Source of the DNA: Thalassovita autumnalis
GTDB taxonomy: Bacteria; Pseudomonadota; Alphaproteobacteria; Rhodobacterales; Rhodobacteraceae
Direction of reading: 5' to 3'
DNA: 64,000 bases
Assembly (NCBI RefSeq): GCF_001458255.1
Contig: NZ_CYSB01000041.1
Coordinates: 1 to 64,000, forward strand
Part shown: piece after piece, positions 25,256-33,254 of the stretch
Layout: each line of letters opens with the position of its first letter
How positions within the stretch are numbered: the stretch's first letter is position 1
The notes under the pieces: model-generated
Database searches by the model: none
Seen by the model: the letters and a program-made list of their open reading frames with translations, nothing else
What the model was told of the DNA's origin: nothing
Translations under genes and position numbers: made by a program

Positions 25256-25941
25256 TGCGCCGCGCCGACCGCCTGTTTCAGATCGTGCAGTACCTGCGCG
25301 GCGGGCGGTTGGTCACGGCTGCGCAATTGGCCGAAAAGCTGGAGGTCACGCCGCGGACGATTTACCGCGACGTGGCCGATCTGATCGGCTCAGGCGTGCC
25401 GATTGAGGGGGAGGCAGGTGTCGGCTACCTGATGCGGGACGGCTACGATCTGCCGCCGCTAATGTTCACCTCAGACGAAATTGTGGCACTGGTGGCAGGT
25501 GCCCGGCTGCTGCGCGCCTTTGGGGGCGCCAAAATGGCCGCCAGCGCCGAAGAAGCGCTGGTCAAAATCAACGCCGTTCTACCCGACACGGCCCGCGCCC
25601 GGTCCGAGGCGGTGCAGGTCCATGCCATCAACGCTGAGGAAATGACGCCAGAGCTGCGCAATCGAATCGATCAGATTGAGGCCGCCGTCAACGCCCAGCT
25701 GTTGCTGCACATGGCCTATGCAGACGAAGACCAACGTCCCAGCCAGCGCGTGGTACGTCCGCTGGGTCTGTGGTTCTGGGGCAAGGTCTGGACGCTGGTT
25801 TCATGGTGTGAGCTGCGACAGGACTTCCGCATGTTCCGCATTGATCGCATTCAGACCCTGCAGGAAGGCGACCGGTTCAAACACCGCCCAGGCCAAACGC
25901 TGCGCGATTTTTACCGCCGCGATGCCTGCTGGGATGACTAA
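25255..25941 (+). CDS. YafY-type HTH/WYL-domain transcriptional regulator
   Basis: The 228-residue protein has an N-terminal DeoR/HTH_11 winged helix (about 1-60, with LVTAAQLAEKLEVTPRTIYR). A C-terminal WYL domain (about 135-225, including VRPLGLWFWGKVWTLVSWCELR and FRMFRIDRI) follows. WYL domains sense ligands such as nucleic-acid fragments. It is coupled to the VOC gene by a one-base stop/start overlap. The perfect dyad at 24796-24819 is a possible binding site. It is transcribed toward tesB, which converges. Confidence 0.9.
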   Translation: MRRADRLFQIVQYLRGGRLVTAAQLAEKLEVTPRTIYRDVADLIGSGVPIEGEAGVGYLMRDGYDLPPLMFTSDEIVALVAGARLLRAFGGAKMAASAEEALVKINAVLPDTARARSEAVQVHAINAEEMTPELRNRIDQIEAAVNAQLLLHMAYADEDQRPSQRVVRPLGLWFWGKVWTLVSWCELRQDFRMFRIDRIQTLQEGDRFKHRPGQTLRDFYRRDACWDD

Positions 25942-25949
25942 GTCGTCCG

Positions 25950-26831
25950 TTACCCTTTCGGCGTCACCTCCCGCACCAGACCTTCCTGTGCGGTGCTTGC
26001 CACCAGGCGACCGTCACGGCTGTAGATCTGACCACGGTTAAAGCCACGCGCGCCACCAGTCCAGGGGCTGTCCATCGAATAGAGCTGCCATTCATCCATG
26101 CGGAAATCGTCATGGAACCAGACCGCGTGATCGAGGCTGGCAAATTGCATATCCGGATCGATGAAGGCTTTACCCCAGGGCAGAACCGAGGTGCCCAACA
26201 GGCCAAAGTCCGACACATAAGACAGCGCCGCGCGATGCATCGCCACGGTATCGCCCAGATCGCCACGGATGCGCATCCAGATATGCTGCATCGGGCCTTG
26301 TGCTTCGCGGGTGAAAGGCGGACGCAACCCAACCGGCCGCAACTCAATCGGGCGCGGTGATTTCAACCAGGCCAGATAGGCCTCAGGCAGCTGCTCGGCG
26401 AAACGTTCGCCCAGCTGCACCTCATTTTCCAACTCTTCCGGGGCGGGCACATCGGGCATGGTGGATTGCTGGAACAGCCCTTCTTCTTTCACATGGAACG
26501 AGGCCGCAAGGTTCAGGATCGGCTTGCCCGACTGCACCGCCACCACCCGCCGGGTGGCAAAACTGCGCCCGTCGCGGTCCCGCTCCACGCGGTAAAGCAC
26601 CGGTTTGGTGGCATCTCCGGGGCGCATGAAATAGGCGTGTAGCGAATGCACCGGGCGGTCGTCCCCCACGGTTTTGATCGCAGACATCAGCGCCTGCCCA
26701 ATCACCTGACCGCCGAAACTGCGGCCGCGCCCTTTGGGGGTTGCCATACCGCGGAAGAAATTGTCTTCGACCGCTTCAACCTGCAACAGATCGTGCAAAT
26801 AGCGGGTGATGTCAGAAGGGGAGGTGCTCAT
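25950..26831 (-). CDS. tesB: Acyl-CoA thioesterase II
   Basis: The 293-residue protein has the double hot-dog fold of TesB. The first half contains RGRSFGGQVIGQALMSA and VHSLHAYFMRPGD, and the second contains SLDHAVWFHDDFRMDEWQLY with the catalytic Asp region, then GFNRGQIYSRDGRLVASTAQEGL. It hydrolyses medium- and long-chain acyl-CoA to free acid and CoA in the cytosol. The start is ATG 26831 (MSTSPSDITRYL) with AAAGG upstream; the frame to 26984 runs back through the neighbouring terminator and is not real. Length is normal. Confidence 0.93.
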   Translation of the reverse strand: MSTSPSDITRYLHDLLQVEAVEDNFFRGMATPKGRGRSFGGQVIGQALMSAIKTVGDDRPVHSLHAYFMRPGDATKPVLYRVERDRDGRSFATRRVVAVQSGKPILNLAASFHVKEEGLFQQSTMPDVPAPEELENEVQLGERFAEQLPEAYLAWLKSPRPIELRPVGLRPPFTREAQGPMQHIWMRIRGDLGDTVAMHRAALSYVSDFGLLGTSVLPWGKAFIDPDMQFASLDHAVWFHDDFRMDEWQLYSMDSPWTGGARGFNRGQIYSRDGRLVASTAQEGLVREVTPKG

Positions 26832-26949
26832 GGGGTTTGCCTTTGGTGTGCTCTGCCGGGAAGTCCCCATTCGATGCGATTTTCCAAGCCACCGCAAGCC
26901 GCAACATAACGGCACATCCAAGCGGCAAGCGGTTCTGACCGGCTGCCAG

Positions 26950-26980
26950 AAACAACAAAGGGCGCCACCTGGGCGCCCTT
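26950..26980 (-). terminator. Terminator of the sseA-aminotransferase operon
   Basis: On the minus strand AAGGGCGCC and GGCGCCCTT pair around five bases and are followed by TGTTGTTT, 23 bases after the aminotransferase stop. Confidence 0.8.
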
Positions 26981-27003
26981 GCAATCTTCGTCAACTCAGT
27001 GGC

Positions 27004-28188
27004 TTAGACGCCGGCGTCGATGATCGCCTTGGCCAAAATCGGCACCGAGGTTTTGTTGAGACCGGCAATGTTCATCCGCGAATCGCCCACCATGTAGATG
27101 GCGTGTTCTTTGCGCATGACCTCAACCAGCTCCGGCGTGGTGCCAAGACGTGAGAACATGCCGCGGTGCTGCGCCAAGAAGCCGAAACGGTCCGAGCCCG
27201 ACAGGCGCTGCAACTCACCCGCCAGCTGCTCACGCAAGCCCAGCATCGAAAGGCGCACCTCTTCCAGCTCAGCCGCCCAATCCGCGCGCAGCGCCGGATC
27301 CTGCAGGATCATGGTGACAACACGGGCGCCGTGATCCGGCGGGAAGGAGTAGTTCTGACGGTTGAGGAAATTGAGCGAGCCCTGGGTCAGACCCTTCAGG
27401 CCTTTGTCCGCAGCAATCGCCATCAGGATACCGGTCCGCTCACGGTAAACCCCGAAGTTTTTCGAGCAGCTGGCCGCGATCAGGCATTCCGGTACCGAGG
27501 AGGCCACCAAACGGGTTGCCTGCGCATCTTCTTCCAGACCATCGCCAAAGCCCTGATAGGCAATGTCGATCATCGGGATCGCGCCGGTCTCCAAGAGAAC
27601 CGCAACAACCTCTTTCCACTGCGCCAAGTTCAGGTTGGCACCGGTCGGGTTGTGGCAGCAGCCATGCAGCAGAACCACGTCGCCTTTCTTGGCCTGTTTC
27701 AGATCCGCCAGCATGCCTTCGAAATCCACCCCACGGGTGTCATTGTCGAAATAGCGGTATTCCACAGTCTCGATGTTCAGGAACTTCAGGATCGAAATGT
27801 GGTTCGGCCAGGTCGGGTTCGACACGAAAACACGCGCCTCAGGATTGGCCCAACGGATCATCTCAAACGCCTGACGGCAGGCGCCAGTGCCGCCGGGGGT
27901 CGCCGCCGCGGCGATGGTGTCACGCGCAACGCTGTCGCCCAGCACCAGATCGATCATTGCATCGGCAAAACCGGGATCGCCGGCCAGACCAACGTAGCTT
28001 TTGCTGTCCTGCTGTTCCCACAGCTGCTTTTCCGCAGCTTTCACCGCGCGCATCACCGGGGTCACCCCTTCGGCGTTTTTATAGACCCCAACCCCAAGAT
28101 CGATCTTGGTGTCACGCGGATCTTCGCGATAGGCCTGCATCAGGGCCAGGATTTTGTCGGCGGGTTGTTGTTTCAGATTGCTGAACAT
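27004..28188 (-). CDS. Aromatic/aspartate aminotransferase (TyrB/AspC-type, class I)
   Basis: The 394-residue protein is a typical subgroup I-alpha aminotransferase. It has KIDLGVGVYKNAEGVTPVM, GCCHNPTGANL, the PLP-lysine motif SCSKNFGVYRERTG and a C-terminal SRMNIAGLN with the carboxylate-binding Arg. The start is ATG 28188 (MFSNLKQQPADKIL), as in homologues. It follows sseA by only four bases. Class I-alpha enzymes can transaminate cysteine to 3-mercaptopyruvate, the substrate of SseA, so the pairing suggests a cysteine route besides aromatic or aspartate metabolism. Confidence 0.9.
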   Translation of the reverse strand: MFSNLKQQPADKILALMQAYREDPRDTKIDLGVGVYKNAEGVTPVMRAVKAAEKQLWEQQDSKSYVGLAGDPGFADAMIDLVLGDSVARDTIAAAATPGGTGACRQAFEMIRWANPEARVFVSNPTWPNHISILKFLNIETVEYRYFDNDTRGVDFEGMLADLKQAKKGDVVLLHGCCHNPTGANLNLAQWKEVVAVLLETGAIPMIDIAYQGFGDGLEEDAQATRLVASSVPECLIAASCSKNFGVYRERTGILMAIAADKGLKGLTQGSLNFLNRQNYSFPPDHGARVVTMILQDPALRADWAAELEEVRLSMLGLREQLAGELQRLSGSDRFGFLAQHRGMFSRLGTTPELVEVMRKEHAIYMVGDSRMNIAGLNKTSVPILAKAIIDAGV

Positions 28189-28192
28189 GGTC

Positions 28193-29050
28193 TCAGGCTT
28201 CTCCAGTGGCGACGGGGACAGTGGGGAAGGCCCCCCATTCCGTCCAGGATCCGTCATAAAGCGAATGATCGGTCTTGCCCGTGGCTTCCAGTGCCAGGCT
28301 CAGCACTGCGGCGGTCACGCCAGAGCCACAGCTGGTGATCACGGGTTTAGAAAGGTCAACGCCCGCAGCCGCAAAGATCGCAGTGACCTCGGCCGGGGAT
28401 TTCATGGTCTGATCGCCATTGAGCAGCGATTTGAAAAACACGTTCTTGGAGCCAGGAATGTGGCCGGCGCGCAGGCCTTCGCGCGGCTCCGGCACATCGC
28501 CGCGGAACCGTTCCGGGGCGCGGGCATCAACGATTTCATAATCGCCCAGCTTCGCGGCTGAGCTGACCTGGGTCACATCCTTCACCATATCGGCGCGGCG
28601 GCGCACGGTCATATGGCGATCCCGGATCACCGGCTCCTCATCACTGACCGGGCGGCCTTCGGACTGCCACTTGGGCAGACCGCCGTCCAGAACCGCGATA
28701 TTGTCCTGGCCCATCAGCTTGAACAGCCACCAGACCCGCGCCGCCGAAAAGATGCCTGAACCATCATAGACAACCACCTGATGGCCATCACCGACCCCCA
28801 TGGCGCGCAGCCGGGACATAAACTTTTCCACCGGCGGCGCCATATGCGGCAGATCCGAGCGGTGATCGCTGACATCATCGATATCGAAAAAACGGGCGTT
28901 CGGGATATGCGCCTTATCGAACTCCGCCTTCGCATCCCGCGCCTCAGCCGGCATATACCAGCTGGCATCCAGAATACGCAGATCGGGATCTTTCAGATGC
29001 GCGGCCAACCATTCGGTTGAGACCAGCGTCTTCGGATCATCATAGGCCAT
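28193..29050 (-). CDS. sseA: 3-mercaptopyruvate sulfurtransferase
   Basis: The 285-residue protein is a two-domain rhodanese. The inactive N-terminal domain carries LRILDASWYMPAEARDA. The catalytic domain ends with the active-site loop CGSGVTA, the CG[S/T]G(V/I)T form that separates mercaptopyruvate from thiosulfate sulfurtransferases. It moves sulfur from 3-mercaptopyruvate to a thiol or cyanide. ATG 29050 is chosen over the preceding GTG because GGGGG lies at suitable spacing. It is the first gene of a pair with an aminotransferase. Confidence 0.93.
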   Translation of the reverse strand: MAYDDPKTLVSTEWLAAHLKDPDLRILDASWYMPAEARDAKAEFDKAHIPNARFFDIDDVSDHRSDLPHMAPPVEKFMSRLRAMGVGDGHQVVVYDGSGIFSAARVWWLFKLMGQDNIAVLDGGLPKWQSEGRPVSDEEPVIRDRHMTVRRRADMVKDVTQVSSAAKLGDYEIVDARAPERFRGDVPEPREGLRAGHIPGSKNVFFKSLLNGDQTMKSPAEVTAIFAAAGVDLSKPVITSCGSGVTAAVLSLALEATGKTDHSLYDGSWTEWGAFPTVPVATGEA

Positions 29051-29168
29051 CACTACCCCCCTCGATCAGTTCACAACCGACCTACAGAACAAGGGCGATA
29101 GAGGCAAGAGGGCCGCGCGGCCTGCGCCCAGGGCTCAGACCGAAACGCGGATCTAAATGGGGGAATTT

Positions 29169-29218
29169 GAGTATTTAAGGATCATTGAAAGGCGCTTTCA
29201 ACGTTTCGAAAAATACTC
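29169..29218. repeat. Head-to-head copies of the GAGTATTT...TTGAAAG repeat
   Basis: GAGTATTT (29169-29176) with TTGAAAG (29185-29191) faces its reverse complement, CTTTCAA (29195-29201) with AAATACTC (29211-29218), around GCG. The right arm is nearly identical to the single copy at 2858-2880. The arrangement resembles paired REP elements and lies between sseA and smpB. Confidence 0.6.
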
Positions 29219-29244
29219 CGGGGGTTGAATTGGCGTCAGCCAAG

Positions 29245-29263
29245 AAGGGGGCAGCGCCCCCTT
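29245..29263 (-). terminator. GC-rich hairpin downstream of smpB
   Basis: AAGGGGGC and GCCCCCTT pair around a three-base loop 15 bases beyond the smpB stop. The minus-strand exit is CTTGG, only weakly T-rich, so termination strength is uncertain. Confidence 0.5.
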
Positions 29264-29277
29264 GCCGCCCTTGCCCC

Positions 29278-29757
29278 TTACTCGCCGTGGCGCAGCAGGC
29301 GCTGTTTCTGGCGGCCCCAATCGCGTTTGGCTTCGGTGGCGCGTTTGTCGTGCAGCTTCTTACCTTTGGCGATGCCGATCTTCAGCTTGGCCAGACCTTT
29401 GTGGTTGAAGTAGAGCACCATCGGCACCAGCGTCATGCCCTTGCGCTGGGTGTCGTTCCACATCCGGGCCAGCTCTTTCTTGCTGACCAGCAACTTGCGG
29501 CGGCGGCGCTCTTCGTGGCCCCAGGTCTTGGCCTGCTCATAAGGGGCGATGTAGCCGTTGATCAACCACAGCTCACCATCTTCGACCGAAGCGTAGCTTT
29601 CGGCGATATTGGCTGAGTTTTCACGCAGGGATTTCACCTCGGATCCTTGCAAGATGATACCGCATTCGATGTCATCCTCGATCGCATAGTCAAAGCGGGC
29701 GCGCCGGTTTTCGGCCACCACTTTGTAGTTCGGATCTGCGTTTTTCTTCTGTGCCAT
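29278..29757 (-). CDS. smpB: SsrA (tmRNA)-binding protein
   Basis: The 159-residue protein has the SmpB core with [42 protein letters not shown] and [19 protein letters not shown]. The basic tail [16 protein letters not shown] enters the ribosome's empty decoding site. It works with tmRNA to rescue stalled ribosomes. AGGA precedes ATG 29757. No ssrA gene was found in the window. Length and sequence are typical for Alphaproteobacteria. Confidence 0.96.
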   Translation of the reverse strand: MAQKKNADPNYKVVAENRRARFDYAIEDDIECGIILQGSEVKSLRENSANIAESYASVEDGELWLINGYIAPYEQAKTWGHEERRRRKLLVSKKELARMWNDTQRKGMTLVPMVLYFNHKGLAKLKIGIAKGKKLHDKRATEAKRDWGRQKQRLLRHGE

Positions 29758-29907
29758 GGGGCTGTCCTACTGCGCTTGGGGGCCACTGTCCATGCTGCGG
29801 CCTCTCCTCAGATCGGCACCCGATGAAATTTTTTCAAGAAAATCTGTCACACCTCGGCACATCGCGCGGTCTAACCTTATATCAGTCATTGAGATGAGGG
29901 CGCAGAG

Positions 29908-30747
29908 ATGGCCAAAGAGAGCAAACAAATCCCCCCCACTGTGATCGCCGCAGCGCAGGCCGGTGAGGCACAGGCGCTTGAGGCGCTGGTGCGTGCGGTG
30001 CAGGACAGGGTGCATCACCTGGCCCTGCGGATGCTGGCGGATCCGGCCCTGGCGCAGGATGCGACGCAGGAAATTCTGATCCGTGTGGTTACCAAGCTTT
30101 CGACCTTTCGGGGGGAGGCGCGGTTTTCGACCTGGGTCTACCGGATCGCCACCAACTACCTGCTGACCGCCCGCAAGGTGCTGGCCCGCGATCCCGGCCT
30201 GAGTTTTGAGATGTTTGAGGTAGATCTGCTGGATGGTCTGGCGGATCCGGCACAGGCCGCGCCTGAAGATCATGTGATGCTGAATGAGTTGCGGCTGCGC
30301 TGCACCATGGCGATGCTCCTGTGCCTCGACCGCGACCATCGCGCCGCCTATGTGCTAGGCGATATTCTGGAACTGTCACAGTCAGAGGCCGCGGATGCTC
30401 TGGAGATCACCCCTGCCAATTACCGTCAGCGCCTGAGCCGGGCCCGCACCAAAGTCACCGATTTCACCGCCCGCAGCTGTGGCGTTGCCCGCGCCGGGGC
30501 GGCCTGTTCCTGCCCCCGGCGCCTGCCGGCGGCACAGACCATGGGCCGGCTGGGGGACCAGCCCGATCCCCTGTTGGCAGGCGCGCAGGGCTATGAAGCG
30601 GCCGTGCAGATGGCCCGTGAGACCAGCGCCGATCTGGTCGCCAGCAAATTACAACAGGGTGCCGCCCCGAAGGAGGCGCCGGTGGACTACGCCCGCGCCA
30701 TCCTGCGCATGGTCGAAACCCATGCGGAAACGCCGCCGCCCAGCTAA
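29908..30747 (+). CDS. ECF-type RNA polymerase sigma factor with Cys-containing C-terminal extension
   Basis: The 279-residue protein has sigma region 2 at about 25-92 (QDATQEILIRVV and FSTWVYRIATN) and region 4 at about 125-185 (YVLGDILELSQSEAADAL and YRQRLSRAR). A tail of about 90 residues follows, beginning with Cys191, Cys200 and Cys202. Related sigma factors carry a similar Cys-rich segment after region 4, which may bind metal or respond to redox; here that is inference. No anti-sigma gene is adjacent. The next gene encodes a secreted NTF2-like protein, a possible target or partner. Confidence 0.87.
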   Translation: MAKESKQIPPTVIAAAQAGEAQALEALVRAVQDRVHHLALRMLADPALAQDATQEILIRVVTKLSTFRGEARFSTWVYRIATNYLLTARKVLARDPGLSFEMFEVDLLDGLADPAQAAPEDHVMLNELRLRCTMAMLLCLDRDHRAAYVLGDILELSQSEAADALEITPANYRQRLSRARTKVTDFTARSCGVARAGAACSCPRRLPAAQTMGRLGDQPDPLLAGAQGYEAAVQMARETSADLVASKLQQGAAPKEAPVDYARAILRMVETHAETPPPS

Positions 30748-30809
30748 CACGACCGGTTAAGCCCACCGGCTAACCACAACATTCCCAACCATCAGAACAG
30801 GAGATCCTG

Positions 30810-31295
30810 ATGAAACACGTCCCGACGTGGCTGAAGACCTGCGCGCTTTCGATCGCGCTGCCCTTGGCCAGCCTGCCCCAAACCCTAACCGCAGAAGGAG
30901 AGATTTCCATGCAAGACCAAGCCATCCTCACCGCCATTGAAACCATGACCAGCGCCTTTGAGGCCGGCAATATGGACCGGGTGATGCAAAGCTATGAGCC
31001 TGAGGCCGCAATTGCCTTTGAGCCCGGCCAGCCGATCAGCGATGCCGCGATGGCCCGCGCCGCCTTTGAAGGGTTTGCTCAGGTGAACCCGGAGTTCACA
31101 TACTCAGGTCATGAGGTCATCCGAGCCGGTGACATCGCCCTGCATATCGCGCCCTGGTCGATGGTGGGCCAGACCCCGGACGGGCAGGAAATCCGGCAGT
31201 CCGGACTGTCGGTTGCGGTTTTGCGCCAACAGGGTGACGGCAGCTGGCGCATGGTGATCGACAATCCGCACGGCGCACATCTGATGCAGCGGTAA
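30810..31295 (+). CDS. Secreted NTF2/SnoaL-like (DUF4440-type) protein with two possible starts
   Basis: From ATG 30810 the product is 161 residues, with an export-signal-like N-terminus (MKHVPTWLKTCALSIALPLA, then a region ending LTAEG) and a SnoaL/NTF2-like domain from about residue 35. That domain includes AFEAGNMDRVMQSYEPEA and SWRMVIDNPHGAH. ATG 30810 has CAGGAGATCC upstream. A second in-frame ATG at 30909 has an equally strong AAGGAGAG and begins exactly at the folded domain, so a cytosolic short form of 128 residues is possible. It lies 62 bases after the ECF sigma gene. The function is unknown. Confidence 0.78.
   Translation: MKHVPTWLKTCALSIALPLASLPQTLTAEGEISMQDQAILTAIETMTSAFEAGNMDRVMQSYEPEAAIAFEPGQPISDAAMARAAFEGFAQVNPEFTYSGHEVIRAGDIALHIAPWSMVGQTPDGQEIRQSGLSVAVLRQQGDGSWRMVIDNPHGAHLMQR
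30896..30911 (+). promoter_or_regulatory. Internal Shine-Dalgarno and second start of the NTF2-like gene
   Basis: AAGGAGAG sits about seven bases before the in-frame ATG 30909. This is unusual inside a signal-peptide coding region and could give a leaderless-peptide form. Confidence 0.4.
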
Positions 31296-31421
31296 GCCGC
31301 TTCGGGCGGGCTCTTGCGGCCCGCCCCCTCCCTTCAAGAAAAGCTACATTTCAAATTTACCCCTTCACTTATTCTTCTTTTTGAATATATAAGCATCCTT
31401 AACACGTACAGGATGACCCCC

Positions 31422-33173
31422 ATGCCCTTCTCAACGCCCCTTGCCGAAACCCTGCGGCGCAACCTGCCCATCCTAAACTGGGCCAAGGACTACGATCGTG
31501 ACACGCTGACCAGCGATCTGGTGGCGGCGGTGATTGTAACGATCATGCTGATCCCACAGTCGCTGGCCTATGCCTTGCTGGCTGGCCTGCCGCCTGAGAT
31601 GGGGCTTTATGCGTCAATCCTGCCGCTGGTTGCTTATGCGATTTTCGGCACCAGCCGCGCGCTGGCCGTTGGGCCGGTGGCGGTCGTGTCGCTGATGACC
31701 GCAGCAGCGGTGGGCAATCTAGCGCTACAGGGCACTGCGGAATATGCGCTGGCGGCCATTACGCTGGCCTTCATGTCCGGTGTGATGCTCTTGGTGATGG
31801 GGATCTTCCGCCTTGGGTTTCTGGCCAATTTCCTCAGCCATCCGGTGATTGCTGGGTTTATCACCGCTTCAGGCGTGCTGATCGCCACATCACAGCTGAA
31901 ACATATCTTTGGCATCGATGCCCATGGTCACACGATGGTCGAGTTGCTGGGATCGCTGTTTGAAAACCAACATCTGACCAATCCGATCACCCTGTTGATC
32001 GGCGGTTTGACTGTTGGTTTCCTTTTTTGGGTGCGCAAGGGCATGAAATCGATGCTGCTGGGCCTGGGTCTGAAACCACGGCTGGCGGACGTTTTGACCA
32101 AAGCAGGCCCGGTTCTGGCTGTGGTGGTCACCACATTGGTCACCTGGGGCTTTGATCTGGAAGCGCAGGGCGTCAAGATCGTGGGGGAGGTGCCTATGGG
32201 CCTGCCGCCGCTCAGCGCGCCATCGTTCAGCGCCGAAATCTGGGGATCGCTGTTTGTCTCGGCATTGCTGATCTCGGTCATCGGGTTTGTTGAATCGGTC
32301 TCCGTGGCGCAAACCCTGGCCGCCAAAAGACGCCAACGCATTGTTCCCGATCAGGAGTTGATCGGTCTGGGTGCATCGAACATCGCCTCGGCGATTTCGG
32401 GGGGCTACCCGGTCACTGGCGGCTTTGCCCGGTCGGTGGTGAACTTCGATGCCGGGGCTGAAACACCGGCAGCGGGGGCCTTCACCGCAGTTGGGATCCT
32501 GCTGGCCGCGCTGCTGCTGACACCGCTGCTGTTCTTCCTGCCGAAGGCAACGCTGGCCGCCACCATTATCGTTGCGGTGCTCAGCCTGGTGGACTTCTCA
32601 ATCCTCAGCAAAGCCTGGACCTATTCCAAAATCGATTTCACCGCCGTGGCCGCGACGATCTTCCTGACCCTCGGCATGGGGGTGGAGATTGGGGTCTCAG
32701 CCGGGGTGGCGCTGTCGATCTTCCTGTTCCTCTACAAAACCTCGCGCCCGCATGTGGCCGAGGTGGGGCTGGTGCCTGGCACCCAGCATTTCCGCAATAT
32801 TCTGCGCCATGAGGTGGAAACCCATCCTGAGCTGGTGACGCTGCGAATCGATGAAAGCCTCTATTTCGCCAATGCGCGGTTCCTGGAGGACTACGTTTAT
32901 GACCGCATCGCCTGTGATGAGCCGATCAAACATGTGGTGCTGCTGTGTTCGGCGGTGAATGAGATCGACATGTCCGCGCTGGAAAGTCTGGAAGAGATCA
33001 ACCACCGCCTGCGCGATGTTGGCATCAAGCTGCACCTGTCTGAGGTCAAAGGCCCGGTGATGGACCGGCTGCAGCGCAGTCACTTCCTCGACGAACTGAC
33101 AGGAACTGTCTTTTTGTCGCATTATGAGGCGGTCTGCGCTCTGACCGGGGATTGCGCAGAGGCCGCGAAGTAA
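31422..33173 (+). CDS. SulP family anion transporter with STAS domain
   Basis: The 583-residue protein has 10-12 predicted membrane segments in the N-terminal 430 residues. SulP motifs include IPQSLAYALLAGLPPEMGLYAS, FGTSRALAVGPVAVVSLM and GGYPVTGGFARSVVNF. A C-terminal STAS domain (about 450-570) contains LRIDESLYFANARFLEDYV and CSAVNEIDMSALESLEEI. The family moves sulfate, bicarbonate or other anions across the inner membrane; the substrate here is unknown. ATG 31422 is chosen because AGGA precedes it at workable spacing. The leader is distinctly AT-rich with a TATATA stretch, a likely promoter. Confidence 0.92.
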   Translation: MPFSTPLAETLRRNLPILNWAKDYDRDTLTSDLVAAVIVTIMLIPQSLAYALLAGLPPEMGLYASILPLVAYAIFGTSRALAVGPVAVVSLMTAAAVGNLALQGTAEYALAAITLAFMSGVMLLVMGIFRLGFLANFLSHPVIAGFITASGVLIATSQLKHIFGIDAHGHTMVELLGSLFENQHLTNPITLLIGGLTVGFLFWVRKGMKSMLLGLGLKPRLADVLTKAGPVLAVVVTTLVTWGFDLEAQGVKIVGEVPMGLPPLSAPSFSAEIWGSLFVSALLISVIGFVESVSVAQTLAAKRRQRIVPDQELIGLGASNIASAISGGYPVTGGFARSVVNFDAGAETPAAGAFTAVGILLAALLLTPLLFFLPKATLAATIIVAVLSLVDFSILSKAWTYSKIDFTAVAATIFLTLGMGVEIGVSAGVALSIFLFLYKTSRPHVAEVGLVPGTQHFRNILRHEVETHPELVTLRIDESLYFANARFLEDYVYDRIACDEPIKHVVLLCSAVNEIDMSALESLEEINHRLRDVGIKLHLSEVKGPVMDRLQRSHFLDELTGTVFLSHYEAVCALTGDCAEAAK

Positions 33174-33196
33174 GGGGCGCGACCTCTGCGCCCCTT
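33172..33196 (+). terminator. Hairpin overlapping the stop codon of the SulP gene
   Basis: AAGGGGCGC (33172-33180) and GCGCCCCTT (33188-33196) form a nine-base stem starting inside the TAA codon. No T run follows, so it may be a mRNA-end stabiliser or a weak terminator. Confidence 0.5.
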
Positions 33197-33254
33197 GCAC
33201 CTACCCACAATCTGTGGTGGCTCTTGCACGACACGTCTCGTGAAAGGCCACCGC

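Noticed and set aside
27166-28338. 390-codon plus-strand frame opposite the aminotransferase
   Set aside because: No recognisable domain, and it crosses two real genes on the other strand.
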